Positions 1 through 5,121 of a stretch of 5,145 nt of DNA are shown piece by piece (the first letter of the stretch is position 1; each line of letters starts with the position of its first letter). This DNA is from Actinomycetes bacterium (GTDB lineage Bacteria; Actinomycetota; Actinomycetes; Actinomycetales; Cellulomonadaceae). Below the pieces are notes generated by a model. The model saw only the letters and a program-made list of their open reading frames with translations. It was not told the DNA's origin and ran no database searches. The DNA lies in the NCBI GenBank assembly GCA_023428465.1, contig JAEYXM010000113.1, forward strand, positions 1-5,145. The letters run 5' to 3'. A program made the translations under genes and the position numbers.

Positions 1-495
1 CGCGTCCCACGTGCCCGTGGCGGAGACGTCGCCGACGAGCTCGAAGGTGTCCGAGCCCGACCGCAGGGCGATGTCGCCGGTCTCGTCGTTCCCGTCACCG
101 CCGGTGTTGTCGACGGCGATCGTGGCCTTCACCTCCTCGGCGCGCAGGTCGAGGATCTCCTCGCCGTCGAGGCGCAGGAACTGGCACTGACCGCCGTCGA
201 GCGCGTACTGCGTGGTCTCGACGAGGGCCCAGCCGGTGGCGAGGTCGTCGGCGGAGGGGGCGGAGCCGTCGCCGGTGGTGGCGCCGTCGTCCGGCGCGCT
301 GTCGTCCGCGGGGGCCTCGTCGGTGCCGTCCCCGGCGGGCTCCTCGGGGACGACAGCGGCGGCGTCGTCGGGCGGGGCGGTCTCGTCGGCCGCGCTCCCG
401 CCGCCGGAGCAGGCGGTGGTGAGCAGCAGGGCCAGGAGCCCCGCCCCGATCTGAACCGTTCGACGACGTGTCATATCGGCACGGTAGGTGACCAT
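1..495 (-). CDS. Putative secreted lipoprotein, C-terminus beyond window
   Basis: The reading frame is open from the left edge, so the protein is partial (165 residues visible). Starting at the ATG at 495, a short N-region with an RRR cluster is followed by a hydrophobic stretch (about residues 16-25) and LLTTAC, with Cys29 as the likely lipidated residue. The lipobox is imperfect (Thr rather than Leu at -3). Residues about 30-80 are an Ala/Asp/Glu/Pro/Gly-rich acidic linker, as is common between a lipid anchor and a folded domain. A folded part begins around the segment ATGWALVETTQYALDGGQC and looks beta-rich, but I do not recognise its family. I chose the ATG at 495 because GGTGGAG lies 6 nt upstream. 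In-frame ATGs at 474 (gives a tighter signal peptide but has no Shine-Dalgarno) and 510 are alternatives. It would be exported and anchored on the outer face of the membrane; function is unknown. It is divergent from the DUF2993 gene. Confidence 0.75.
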   Translation of the reverse strand, partial: MVTYRADMTRRRTVQIGAGLLALLLTTACSGGGSAADETAPPDDAAAVVPEEPAGDGTDEAPADDSAPDDGATTGDGSAPSADDLATGWALVETTQYALDGGQCQFLRLDGEEILDLRAEEVKATIAVDNTGGDGNDETGDIALRSGSDTFELVGDVSATGTWDA

Positions 496-535
496 GATCG
501 GCTCCACCATGGGTCGATCCGCGTAGGCGCCCGCG

Positions 536-581
536 CGGCCCGGTCGGCTCCGCGCGCCGGGCCGGCTCCGCGCGTCGGGCC
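536..581. repeat. 18-bp tandem repeat with overlapping GC-rich inverted repeat
   Basis: Two adjacent 18-bp units, 543-560 and 561-578, match at 16 of 18 positions (core CGGCTCCGCGCG); the match continues for 3 bases into 579-581. An inverted repeat overlaps the first unit: CGGCCCGG at 536-543 and CCGGGCCG at 557-564, with a 13-nt loop. The element lies between two divergent genes, so it is not placed as a terminator for either. The roughly 150-nt gap (496-645) otherwise holds only a weak -35-like TCGACA at 609-614, with no convincing -10 partner. The role is unknown; it may be a regulatory site or a slippage product. Confidence 0.5.
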
Positions 582-645
582 TGCGCCCGCTCCGTGCCCC
601 GACCGCTCTCGACAGGTGCCTCCGGCGATTCCCGGCGAGACTTAG

Positions 646-1365
646 ATGATGGACCGGCGCAGGCTGAAGGACGGGCTGATCGGCGCGGGCATCGCCACGG
701 GCGTGATCGCCCTCGCGCTCGTGGTGATGGTGCTCGTGGTGACGCGGCCGGCGTCGGACGCGCCGGCGGCCCGGCCGAGCAGCACGGGCTCGGCGCCGCC
801 GTCGGGCGCCGTGGGCGACGTGCCGCCGACGGACCTGGCGACCGGCGACCTGTGGCTGACCGGCCTCTCGATGGACGCGGGCACGCTCGCGACGCCGGAC
901 GGCGTCCTGCACGACGTCGTCGTGACCGGCGACGACGTGCGTACCGGCGCCGCCGGGCTCCAGGCGGGCACGCTGACCGTGGTCGCGACCGTGCCGTTCG
1001 AGCTGGTCGCGGAGCAGATCGGGTCGGACGTCGCCGTCGGGCCGGTGCCCGGGAAACCGGACCAGGCCGCCGTCTACCGGTCGTTCGAGGCGGCCGGGCG
1101 GGTGCTCGACGTCGAGGCGACGGGGACCGTCCTGGCCCGCGACGGCCTGCTCGTCATCGAGCCGCGGACGATCGACGTCGGCGGTCCGGCCATCCTTGCC
1201 GAGCTGTTCGGCGCCCTGGCGCGCCGGCTCGTGACCATCGAGCACGCGATCGAGGGCATCCCCGAGGGCCTGGTGCTCACGGACCTGTCGGTGCAGGACG
1301 ACGGCTTCCGCGCCACCCTGACCGGCACGGACGTGCGCATCGCCCCCCGCGCGGGCCAGCTATAG
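646..1365 (+). CDS. Membrane-anchored DUF2993 (LmeA-like) protein
   Basis: The protein has 239 residues. A basic cytoplasmic start (MMDRRRLKDG) is followed by one membrane segment at about residues 11-33 and a Pro/Ala/Ser-rich linker to about 65. The rest is an extracytoplasmic domain of alternating beta-strands. The pattern matches DUF2993: a strand with a D-V-V-V-T-G-D-D-V motif (about 90-98), the segment TLTVVATVPFELVAEQIG (109-126), a strand around VLARDGLLVIEPRTIDVGG (162-180), then GIPEGLVLTDLSVQDDGFRATLTGTDV (204-230) near the end. LmeA, the characterised mycobacterial member, binds phospholipid and supports lipomannan elongation; that role is family knowledge and is not shown here. 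ATG 646 was chosen because GGCGAG lies 6 nt upstream; ATG 649 is equally possible. The stop TAG is 7 nt from the stop of the convergent aminopeptidase gene. Confidence 0.75.
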   Translation: MMDRRRLKDGLIGAGIATGVIALALVVMVLVVTRPASDAPAARPSSTGSAPPSGAVGDVPPTDLATGDLWLTGLSMDAGTLATPDGVLHDVVVTGDDVRTGAAGLQAGTLTVVATVPFELVAEQIGSDVAVGPVPGKPDQAAVYRSFEAAGRVLDVEATGTVLARDGLLVIEPRTIDVGGPAILAELFGALARRLVTIEHAIEGIPEGLVLTDLSVQDDGFRATLTGTDVRIAPRAGQL

Positions 1366-1372
1366 CTCCCCG

Positions 1373-2149
1373 TCAGGCCGGCGTCGGCAGGGTGAGGATC
1401 TCCGCGCCGTCCGCAGTGATGGCGACCGTGTGCTCGCTGTGCGCGGTGCGGCAGCCGGTGGCGCTGCGCAGGGTCCAGCCGTCGGCGTCGGTCACCAGGC
1501 GCGCGGTGTCCGCCATGATCCACGGCTCGATCGCGATCAGCAGACCGGGCCGCAGCCGGTAGCCGCGGCCGGCGCGACCCTCGTTGGCCACGTGCGGGTC
1601 CTGGTGCATCGTCGAGCCGAGGCCGTGCCCCCCGAACTGCGTGTTCACCGTGTACCCGGCGCCGGTCAGCACGGTCCCGATGGCGTGCGAGACGTCCCCG
1701 ACGCGCGCGCCCGCCCGTGCCACCGCGATGCCCGCCGCGAGCGCGCGCTCCGTGACGGCGATGAGGGCCAGGTCCTCGTCGTCGCGCGGCTGCCCGACGA
1801 CGAAGCTGATCGCCGAGTCCGCCACGATCCCGTCGAGCGACACCGCGAGGTCGAGGGTGAGCAGGTCGCCGTCGGCCAGGGCGTAGTCGTAGGGGCGCCC
1901 GTGCAGGACGGCGTCGTTCACGGACGTACAGATGTAGTGGCCGAACGGCCCGCGCCCGAACGACGGCGCGTAGTCGACGTAGCAGGAGACCGCGCCGGCG
2001 CCGACGATCATCGCCTGCGTCCAGGCGTCGATGTCCAGCAGGTTCGTGCCGACGCCTGCGCGGCCCTTGAGGGTGTGCAGGATGTCGGCGACGAGCGCGC
2101 CCGTGGCCCGCGCGCGCTCCAGGTCGGCCTTGCTGAGGATCTCGATCAC
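1373..2149 (-). CDS. map: Type I methionine aminopeptidase
   Basis: This cytosolic metalloenzyme removes the initiator methionine from nascent proteins whose second residue is small. The 258 residues span the full pita-bread fold without an N-terminal zinc-finger extension. All five metal ligands of the family are visible: Asp100 (in LTLDLAV), Asp111 (VADSA), His175 (GGHGLG), Glu208 (AIEPW) and Glu239 (SEHTV). The substrate-site histidines His83 (NDAVLHG) and His182 (MHQDPHV) are also present. It starts at a GTG with GGAG 5 nt upstream. It lies 81 nt downstream of the LacI-family repressor gene in the same direction, so it may be partly co-transcribed, but there is no functional link I can name. 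It is not in the usual secY-adk-map ribosomal setting, so it is probably an additional copy (inference). EPW replaces the common EPM after the Glu ligand. Confidence 0.95.
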   Translation of the reverse strand: MIEILSKADLERARATGALVADILHTLKGRAGVGTNLLDIDAWTQAMIVGAGAVSCYVDYAPSFGRGPFGHYICTSVNDAVLHGRPYDYALADGDLLTLDLAVSLDGIVADSAISFVVGQPRDDEDLALIAVTERALAAGIAVARAGARVGDVSHAIGTVLTGAGYTVNTQFGGHGLGSTMHQDPHVANEGRAGRGYRLRPGLLIAIEPWIMADTARLVTDADGWTLRSATGCRTAHSEHTVAITADGAEILTLPTPA

Positions 2150-2169
2150 ACCTGCTCCATCGGTCGTCC

Positions 2170-2180
2170 GGCGGTCCGCC
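2170..2180. repeat. Short GC palindrome upstream of map
   Basis: GGCGG-T-CCGCC is a perfect 11-bp palindrome in the 81-nt gap between the repressor stop and the aminopeptidase start, about 21 bp upstream of the GTG at 2149. No T-tract follows on the minus strand, so it is not a convincing intrinsic terminator. It could be an operator or a minor RNA hairpin. A palindrome this short and GC-rich may also arise by chance. Confidence 0.25.
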
Positions 2181-2230
2181 AGGAGGTCTGTCTACACCAG
2201 CACGCGCACGGCGACGGCGAAGCCCCGCGC

Positions 2231-3286
2231 TCACCCGCCCGCCACGACCTCCGGTGCGGGCCCGGTCGTCGACCGGATGGTCAGGGACGTCGCGAGCTCG
2301 ACGTGCCGGGACGGGGGCCGCGTGCCCGAGGCCATCGTGAGGACGGTCTGCACCGCCATCCGGCCCATGCCCTCGAGGTGCTGGTGCACGCTGGTGAGCG
2401 GCGGCGTCGTCCAGGCGGCCTGGGGCGTGTCGTCGAAGCCGATGATGCTCAGCCGGCCCGGCACGTCGACCCCCAGCTCGTGTGCGGTCGCGAGGACGCC
2501 GACGGCGAGCTCGTCGTCGGCGGCCATGATCGCCGTCGGGGGATCGGGGAGGGTGAGCAGGCCGCGGGCGTGCCGCGCGCCCGCGGCCACGTCGAACTGG
2601 TCGGCGCGGACGAGCGCGCGGTCGACCTCGATGCCGGCGGCGTCGAGCGCCGCGCGGTAGCCCTGGAACCGGTCCTGTGCGGCGACCGAGGAGTCCGGGC
2701 CGCCGATCCACCCGATGCGCCGGTGCCCCAGCTCGAGCAGGTGCGTGATGGCGGCGCGCGCGCCGGCCCAGTTGCTGGAGCCGACGCTCACCATGCGGCG
2801 GTGCCGGGTGTCGACGGGGTCGACGATGACGAACGGGATGTCGAGGTCCGCGGCGGCGTCGATGAGGGCGTCCGGTTCGGAGAGCGTGAGGCCGATGATC
2901 CCGAGCGCGCCGGCGCTGCGCTGGGCCGCGACCCAGGCGTGCGCGGTGGTCCGCTGGGTGCGGTCGGCGCGGTCGGGTGCGAGGCGGGTGAGCAGGTCGA
3001 GGTCGGCTGCGGTGGTCGAGGCGAGGATGCCCTGCAGGACGCCCAGGATGTACGGCGAGGCGGGGATGTCGAACACGACGGCCAGGGCGCGGCCCTGCCG
3101 TCCGGCAGCGGACGGCGCGGTCGTGGACTGGTAGCCGAGTGCCGCGACGGCCTCGAACACGCGCTCGCGGGTGGCGCTGGCGACGTCGTCGCGACCGTTG
3201 AGGGTCTTGGAGACGGTGCCCTTGGACACCCCGGCCGCGCGGGCTACGTCGGCCAGTGTGGGGCGCCGCCTCGGGGTCTCGGTCAC
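2231..3286 (-). CDS. LacI-family transcriptional repressor, likely xyloside-responsive
   Basis: The 351-residue length is usual for the family. The N-terminal helix-turn-helix is clear: PTLADVARAAGVSKGTVSKTLNG spans about residues 9-31, followed by RERVFEAVAALGYQ. The region after it (residues 54-64) lacks the common PN-x-x-AR-x-L hinge and reads STTAPSAAGRQ. The periplasmic-binding-protein-like sensor core runs from about 67 to 340, with typical landmarks HLLELGHRRIGWIGG (182-196), FQGYRAALDAAGIEVD (207-222), PPTAIMAADDELAVGVL (249-265), LSIIGFDDTPQAAWTTPPLTSV (279-300) and a closing VELATSLTIRSTT (329-341). The divergent neighbour is a GH39 xylosidase and two matching inverted repeats lie between them, so it probably represses that gene and perhaps itself, with a xylo-oligosaccharide as inducer (inference). 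The GTG start at 3286 has only a weak Shine-Dalgarno, and no ATG or GTG lies upstream in frame for at least 75 nt. Translation may instead depend on the overlapping leader ORF. Confidence 0.92.
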   Translation of the reverse strand: MTETPRRRPTLADVARAAGVSKGTVSKTLNGRDDVASATRERVFEAVAALGYQSTTAPSAAGRQGRALAVVFDIPASPYILGVLQGILASTTAADLDLLTRLAPDRADRTQRTTAHAWVAAQRSAGALGIIGLTLSEPDALIDAAADLDIPFVIVDPVDTRHRRMVSVGSSNWAGARAAITHLLELGHRRIGWIGGPDSSVAAQDRFQGYRAALDAAGIEVDRALVRADQFDVAAGARHARGLLTLPDPPTAIMAADDELAVGVLATAHELGVDVPGRLSIIGFDDTPQAAWTTPPLTSVHQHLEGMGRMAVQTVLTMASGTRPPSRHVELATSLTIRSTTGPAPEVVAGG

Positions 3287-3327
3287 GACCGCGCTCGCCC
3301 GAGGTCCGAAATATTTTCGTCCCGCAC
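3283..3327 (-). CDS. 14-codon leader ORF overlapping the repressor start
   Basis: A GTG at 3327-3325 follows AAAGGAGG (3335-3342) with a 7-nt spacer, an essentially ideal Shine-Dalgarno. The ORF encodes MRDENISDLGRARS and stops at TGA 3285-3283, which overlaps the GTG of the repressor (3286-3284) as GTGA. This arrangement is typical of translational coupling. The repressor's own start has no good ribosome binding site, so the leader may deliver ribosomes to it. The candidate operator at 3307-3319 lies inside this ORF and produces the adjacent codons AAT ATT, which are rare in such GC-rich DNA. The peptide itself resembles nothing I know. It could instead be a frameshifted former N-terminus of the repressor, though the repressor already has a normal-length N-terminus. 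Confidence 0.5.
   Translation of the reverse strand: MRDENISDLGRARS
3307..3319. promoter_or_regulatory. Candidate repressor operator 1
   Basis: CGAAA-TAT-TTTCG is a perfect 5-bp-arm inverted repeat with a 3-bp centre, in an AT-rich patch that stands out from its surroundings. The same arms and spacing recur at 3416-3428. LacI-family proteins bind such short palindromes, and the repressor gene begins 21 bp away. This site is downstream of any lacI promoter, so binding would act on repressor transcription as a roadblock or together with site 2. Confidence 0.65.
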
Positions 3328-3373
3328 GGCTCTTCCTCCTTTGGAAGACTGGACCCGTACGGACTCTTCCTCC
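3321..3373. repeat. Imperfect direct repeat duplicating a ribosome-binding segment
   Basis: Copy B, 3321-3339, is CCCGCACGGCTCTTCCTCC. Copy A, 3354-3373, is CCCGTACGGACTCTTCCTCC. They differ by one substitution and one 1-bp indel and are about 33 bp apart. Read on the minus strand, each carries GGAGGAAGAG followed by CCGT. Copy B supplies the leader ORF's Shine-Dalgarno and its GTG start; in copy A the equivalent triplet is GTA, so it has a ribosome binding site without a start codon. Confidence 0.6.
3331..3348 (-). promoter_or_regulatory. Possible RNA hairpin containing the leader Shine-Dalgarno
   Basis: On the minus strand TCTTCC (3348-3343) and GGAAGA (3336-3331) form a 6-bp stem with loop AAAGGA. 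The Shine-Dalgarno AAAGGAGG occupies the loop and the first two bases of the 3' arm. The stem is only half G-C, so it could open readily. It may tune repressor translation or may be incidental to a purine-rich Shine-Dalgarno. Confidence 0.35.
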
Positions 3374-3390
3374 GGGTTGGTCTCTGTCGT

Positions 3391-3419
3391 AGCCTAGCCC
3401 CGCAACGCAGCGTTGCGAA
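3391..3419 (-). promoter_or_regulatory. Weak candidate promoter for the repressor gene
   Basis: Reading the minus strand, TTCGCA (3419-3414) is a 4/6 match to a -35 box. A 17-bp spacer leads to TAGGCT (3396-3391), a 3/6 match to a -10 box. If real, the 17-bp palindrome at 3401-3417 fills the -35/-10 spacer, a classic repression position, and the transcript would have a leader of about 100 nt before the repressor start. The matches are poor and the call is tentative. Confidence 0.25.
3401..3417. promoter_or_regulatory. 17-bp perfect palindrome, possible second operator type
   Basis: CGCAACGC-A-GCGTTGCG has 8-bp perfect arms around one central base. The AACG/CGTT half-sites are reminiscent of LacI/GalR-family operators, but the arms differ from CGAAA-N3-TTTCG. 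It therefore may belong to a different regulator, or the same regulator may bind a composite site. Its last two bases are the first two of operator 2. Confidence 0.5.
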
Positions 3420-3428
3420 ATAGTTTCG
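3416..3428. promoter_or_regulatory. Candidate repressor operator 2, xylosidase-proximal
   Basis: CGAAA-TAG-TTTCG has the same arms and spacing as the site at 3307-3319, with centres 109 bp apart. It lies 55 bp upstream of the xylosidase GTG. TAGTTT inside it is a poor -10-like hexamer, so the site could overlap the xylosidase promoter core. Two matched sites bracketing the divergent promoter region fit a repressor that controls both genes, possibly by looping. Confidence 0.7.
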
Positions 3429-3464
3429 GCCCGACGGCGTTTCTCGAGGTCCGTCGTCGGGCCG
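3427..3464 (+). promoter_or_regulatory. GC-rich hairpin in the xylosidase leader
   Basis: CGGCCCGAC (3427-3435) and GTCGGGCCG (3456-3464) form a perfect 9-bp inverted repeat with a 20-nt loop that contains CTCGAG. GACGG (3433-3437) and CCGTC (3451-3455) offer a competing register. No T-tract follows, so it is not a standard terminator. It ends 6 nt before the xylosidase Shine-Dalgarno and could affect mRNA stability or translation, provided transcription starts upstream of it. Confidence 0.45.
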
Positions 3465-3470
3465 CGGATC

Positions 3471-3477
3471 GAAGGAG
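3471..3477 (+). promoter_or_regulatory. Ribosome binding site of the xylosidase gene
   Basis: GAAGGAG lies 6 nt before the GTG at 3484. This settles the start codon of the GH39 gene. Confidence 0.85.
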
Positions 3478-3483
3478 CTCCCC

Positions 3484-5121
3484 GTGCCCGACGCCCTGCC
3501 GTCCACCCTGGTGATCGACGGACACGAGACCTCGGCGCAGCCGTTGCGGCACGTCTGGAACGAGTGCGTCGGCGCCGGCCGCGCCGCCGAGGCCCTCCGC
3601 GCCGACTGGCAGGCGCACTTCCGGGAGGCCGTCGACGTCCTCGGCGTGCGGTACGTCCGCTTCCACGGCATCTTCCACGACGACATGTTCGTCTACCGCG
3701 TCTCCGACGGCGGCGGGTTCGGCCCGCCCGAGCCGCTGCCCGAGCCGGTCATCACGTTCGCCTACGTCGACAAGGTCATCGACGCGATCCTCGACGCGGG
3801 CGCGCGCCCGTTCGTCGAGCTCGGCTTCATGCCCCGCGCCCTCGCCACCCAGACCGAGACGCTCTTCTGGTGGAAGGCCCACTGCAGCCCGCCCAACGAC
3901 ATGGCGGCGTGGGCCGGCCTCGTGACCGCGACCGTCGAGCACTGGATCGAGCGGTACGGCATCGACGAGGTCCGCCGGTGGCCGTTCGAGGTGTGGAACG
4001 AGCCGAACCTCGTCCCGCACTTCTGGACCGGCACGCGCACCCAGTACTTCGAGCTGTACGAGGCCACGGCCCGGGCGATCAAGGCGGTCGACCCGAGCCT
4101 GCGCGTCGGCGGCCCGTCCACCAGCGTCTTCGTGCCCGACGACCGGTACGCGGGCGAGACGCACGACGTCAGCCTCGAGGTCGCCACGGCCGAGGCGCCC
4201 GACCCGGACGCGCTCGACTGGAAGCCCGTGTGGCTCCACGAGTTCGTCGCCTGGTGCGCCGAGCGCGACGTGCCCGTGGACTTCCTGACCACGCACCTGT
4301 ACCCCACGGACTACGCGTTCGGAGCCGACGGGAAGGGCCGGCCCATCCAGCGGCACGTCGACGCGACGCGCGACGACCTGCGCGTGGTGCGCGACCTCAT
4401 CGCCGCGAGCCCGTTCCCCGACGCCGAGCTGCACATCACCGAGTGGTCCAGCTCGCCGTCGAGCCGCGACGCGATCCATGACACCCTCTACGCCGCCGCG
4501 TACATCACGCGTGCGCTCCTCGAGGCCGCCGACCTCGCCGACTCGGTCTCCTACTGGACGTTCACGGACGTCTTCGAGGAGGGCGGCGGCGGCGTCGGGC
4601 CGTTCCACGGCGGGTTCGGCCTGGTCAACGAGCAGGGGATCCACAAGCCGACGTTCCACGCGATGGAGATGCTGGGGCGCCTCGGTGACCGGCTGCTCCT
4701 CAAGGCGCCGCACGGCGTGGTGACGCAGGCCTCCGACGACGGGCGCCTGGCTGCCGTGTTCTTCAACTACCCGGACGACATGGGCACGCGCGCCGTCGGC
4801 TCGCTGGTGGGCTACCCCGCCACGCGGCACCTCGCCGAGGTCGGCCCGGCCCGGCGCGTGCAGCACACCGTCGCGGGTCTGACGCCGGGTGCCCGGTTCG
4901 CGGTCGAGGTGCTCGACGGCGAGCACGGCGACGTCGCCGAGGCCTGGTACGCGATGGGCTCGCCCCTCAACCTGACGCGAGCGCAGGAGGCCGAGTTGCG
5001 GGCCGTCGCCAACGACCTGCACCGCGAGGTCCTCACCGCGTCCGACGCCGGCGTCCTCGAGATCGACGTCGAGCTCGCCCCGTGGGCCGTGATGTCCGTC
5101 GTCGAGCTCGCCGCGAGCTGA
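3484..5121 (+). CDS. xynB: GH39 beta-xylosidase, cytoplasmic
   Basis: Glycoside hydrolase family 39 retaining enzymes release xylose from the non-reducing end of xylo-oligosaccharides. The 545-residue protein has a (beta/alpha)8 barrel from about residue 15 to 400. Landmarks are VRYVRFHGIFHDDMFVY (55-71), FEVWNEPNL with the predicted acid/base Glu173, HLYPTDYAFG (271-280), and LHITEWSSSPSSRD with the predicted nucleophile Glu320, followed by SYWTFTDVFEE (356-366). A beta-sandwich region (about 405-545) ends in LAPWAVMSVVEL. Residues about 217-245 form an extra loop that, from memory, is absent from the clostridial-type XynB enzymes but found in actinobacterial ones. There is no signal peptide, so it should act on imported oligosaccharides. 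The symbol follows the GH39 XynB enzymes; an alpha-arabinosidase-like or other GH39 specificity is possible. It is divergent from the LacI-family repressor and has candidate operators in its upstream region. Confidence 0.93.
   Translation: MPDALPSTLVIDGHETSAQPLRHVWNECVGAGRAAEALRADWQAHFREAVDVLGVRYVRFHGIFHDDMFVYRVSDGGGFGPPEPLPEPVITFAYVDKVIDAILDAGARPFVELGFMPRALATQTETLFWWKAHCSPPNDMAAWAGLVTATVEHWIERYGIDEVRRWPFEVWNEPNLVPHFWTGTRTQYFELYEATARAIKAVDPSLRVGGPSTSVFVPDDRYAGETHDVSLEVATAEAPDPDALDWKPVWLHEFVAWCAERDVPVDFLTTHLYPTDYAFGADGKGRPIQRHVDATRDDLRVVRDLIAASPFPDAELHITEWSSSPSSRDAIHDTLYAAAYITRALLEAADLADSVSYWTFTDVFEEGGGGVGPFHGGFGLVNEQGIHKPTFHAMEMLGRLGDRLLLKAPHGVVTQASDDGRLAAVFFNYPDDMGTRAVGSLVGYPATRHLAEVGPARRVQHTVAGLTPGARFAVEVLDGEHGDVAEAWYAMGSPLNLTRAQEAELRAVANDLHREVLTASDAGVLEIDVELAPWAVMSVVELAAS

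Noticed and set aside
212..454. 80-residue Ser/Ala-rich plus-strand frame
   Set aside because: It is the complement of the acidic linker of the minus-strand lipoprotein; repetitive codons explain its composition.
594..1562. 322-residue plus-strand frame overlapping the DUF2993 gene
   Set aside because: It is extremely Arg/Gly-rich, contains no motif, and overlaps the stops of two real convergent genes.
3355..3362. CCGTACGG 8-bp palindrome between the two operators
   Set aside because: It is short, lies inside copy A of the direct repeat, and is altered to CCGCACGG in copy B, so an independent role is not supported.
1430..3397. 655-residue open frame on the plus strand
   Set aside because: It is antisense to two well-supported genes and its composition is low-complexity Val/Arg/Gly/Asp, as expected of a reverse-strand shadow.
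1074..3686. 870-residue open frame on the minus strand
   Set aside because: It is an Arg/Pro/Ala-rich shadow produced by GC bias. It overlaps the repressor and aminopeptidase genes, whose frames show clear family motifs, and has no recognisable domain.
3394..5022. 542-residue open frame antisense to the xylosidase
   Set aside because: The plus strand carries the GH39 catalytic motifs and a good ribosome binding site. The antisense frame has no motif and covers the control region.
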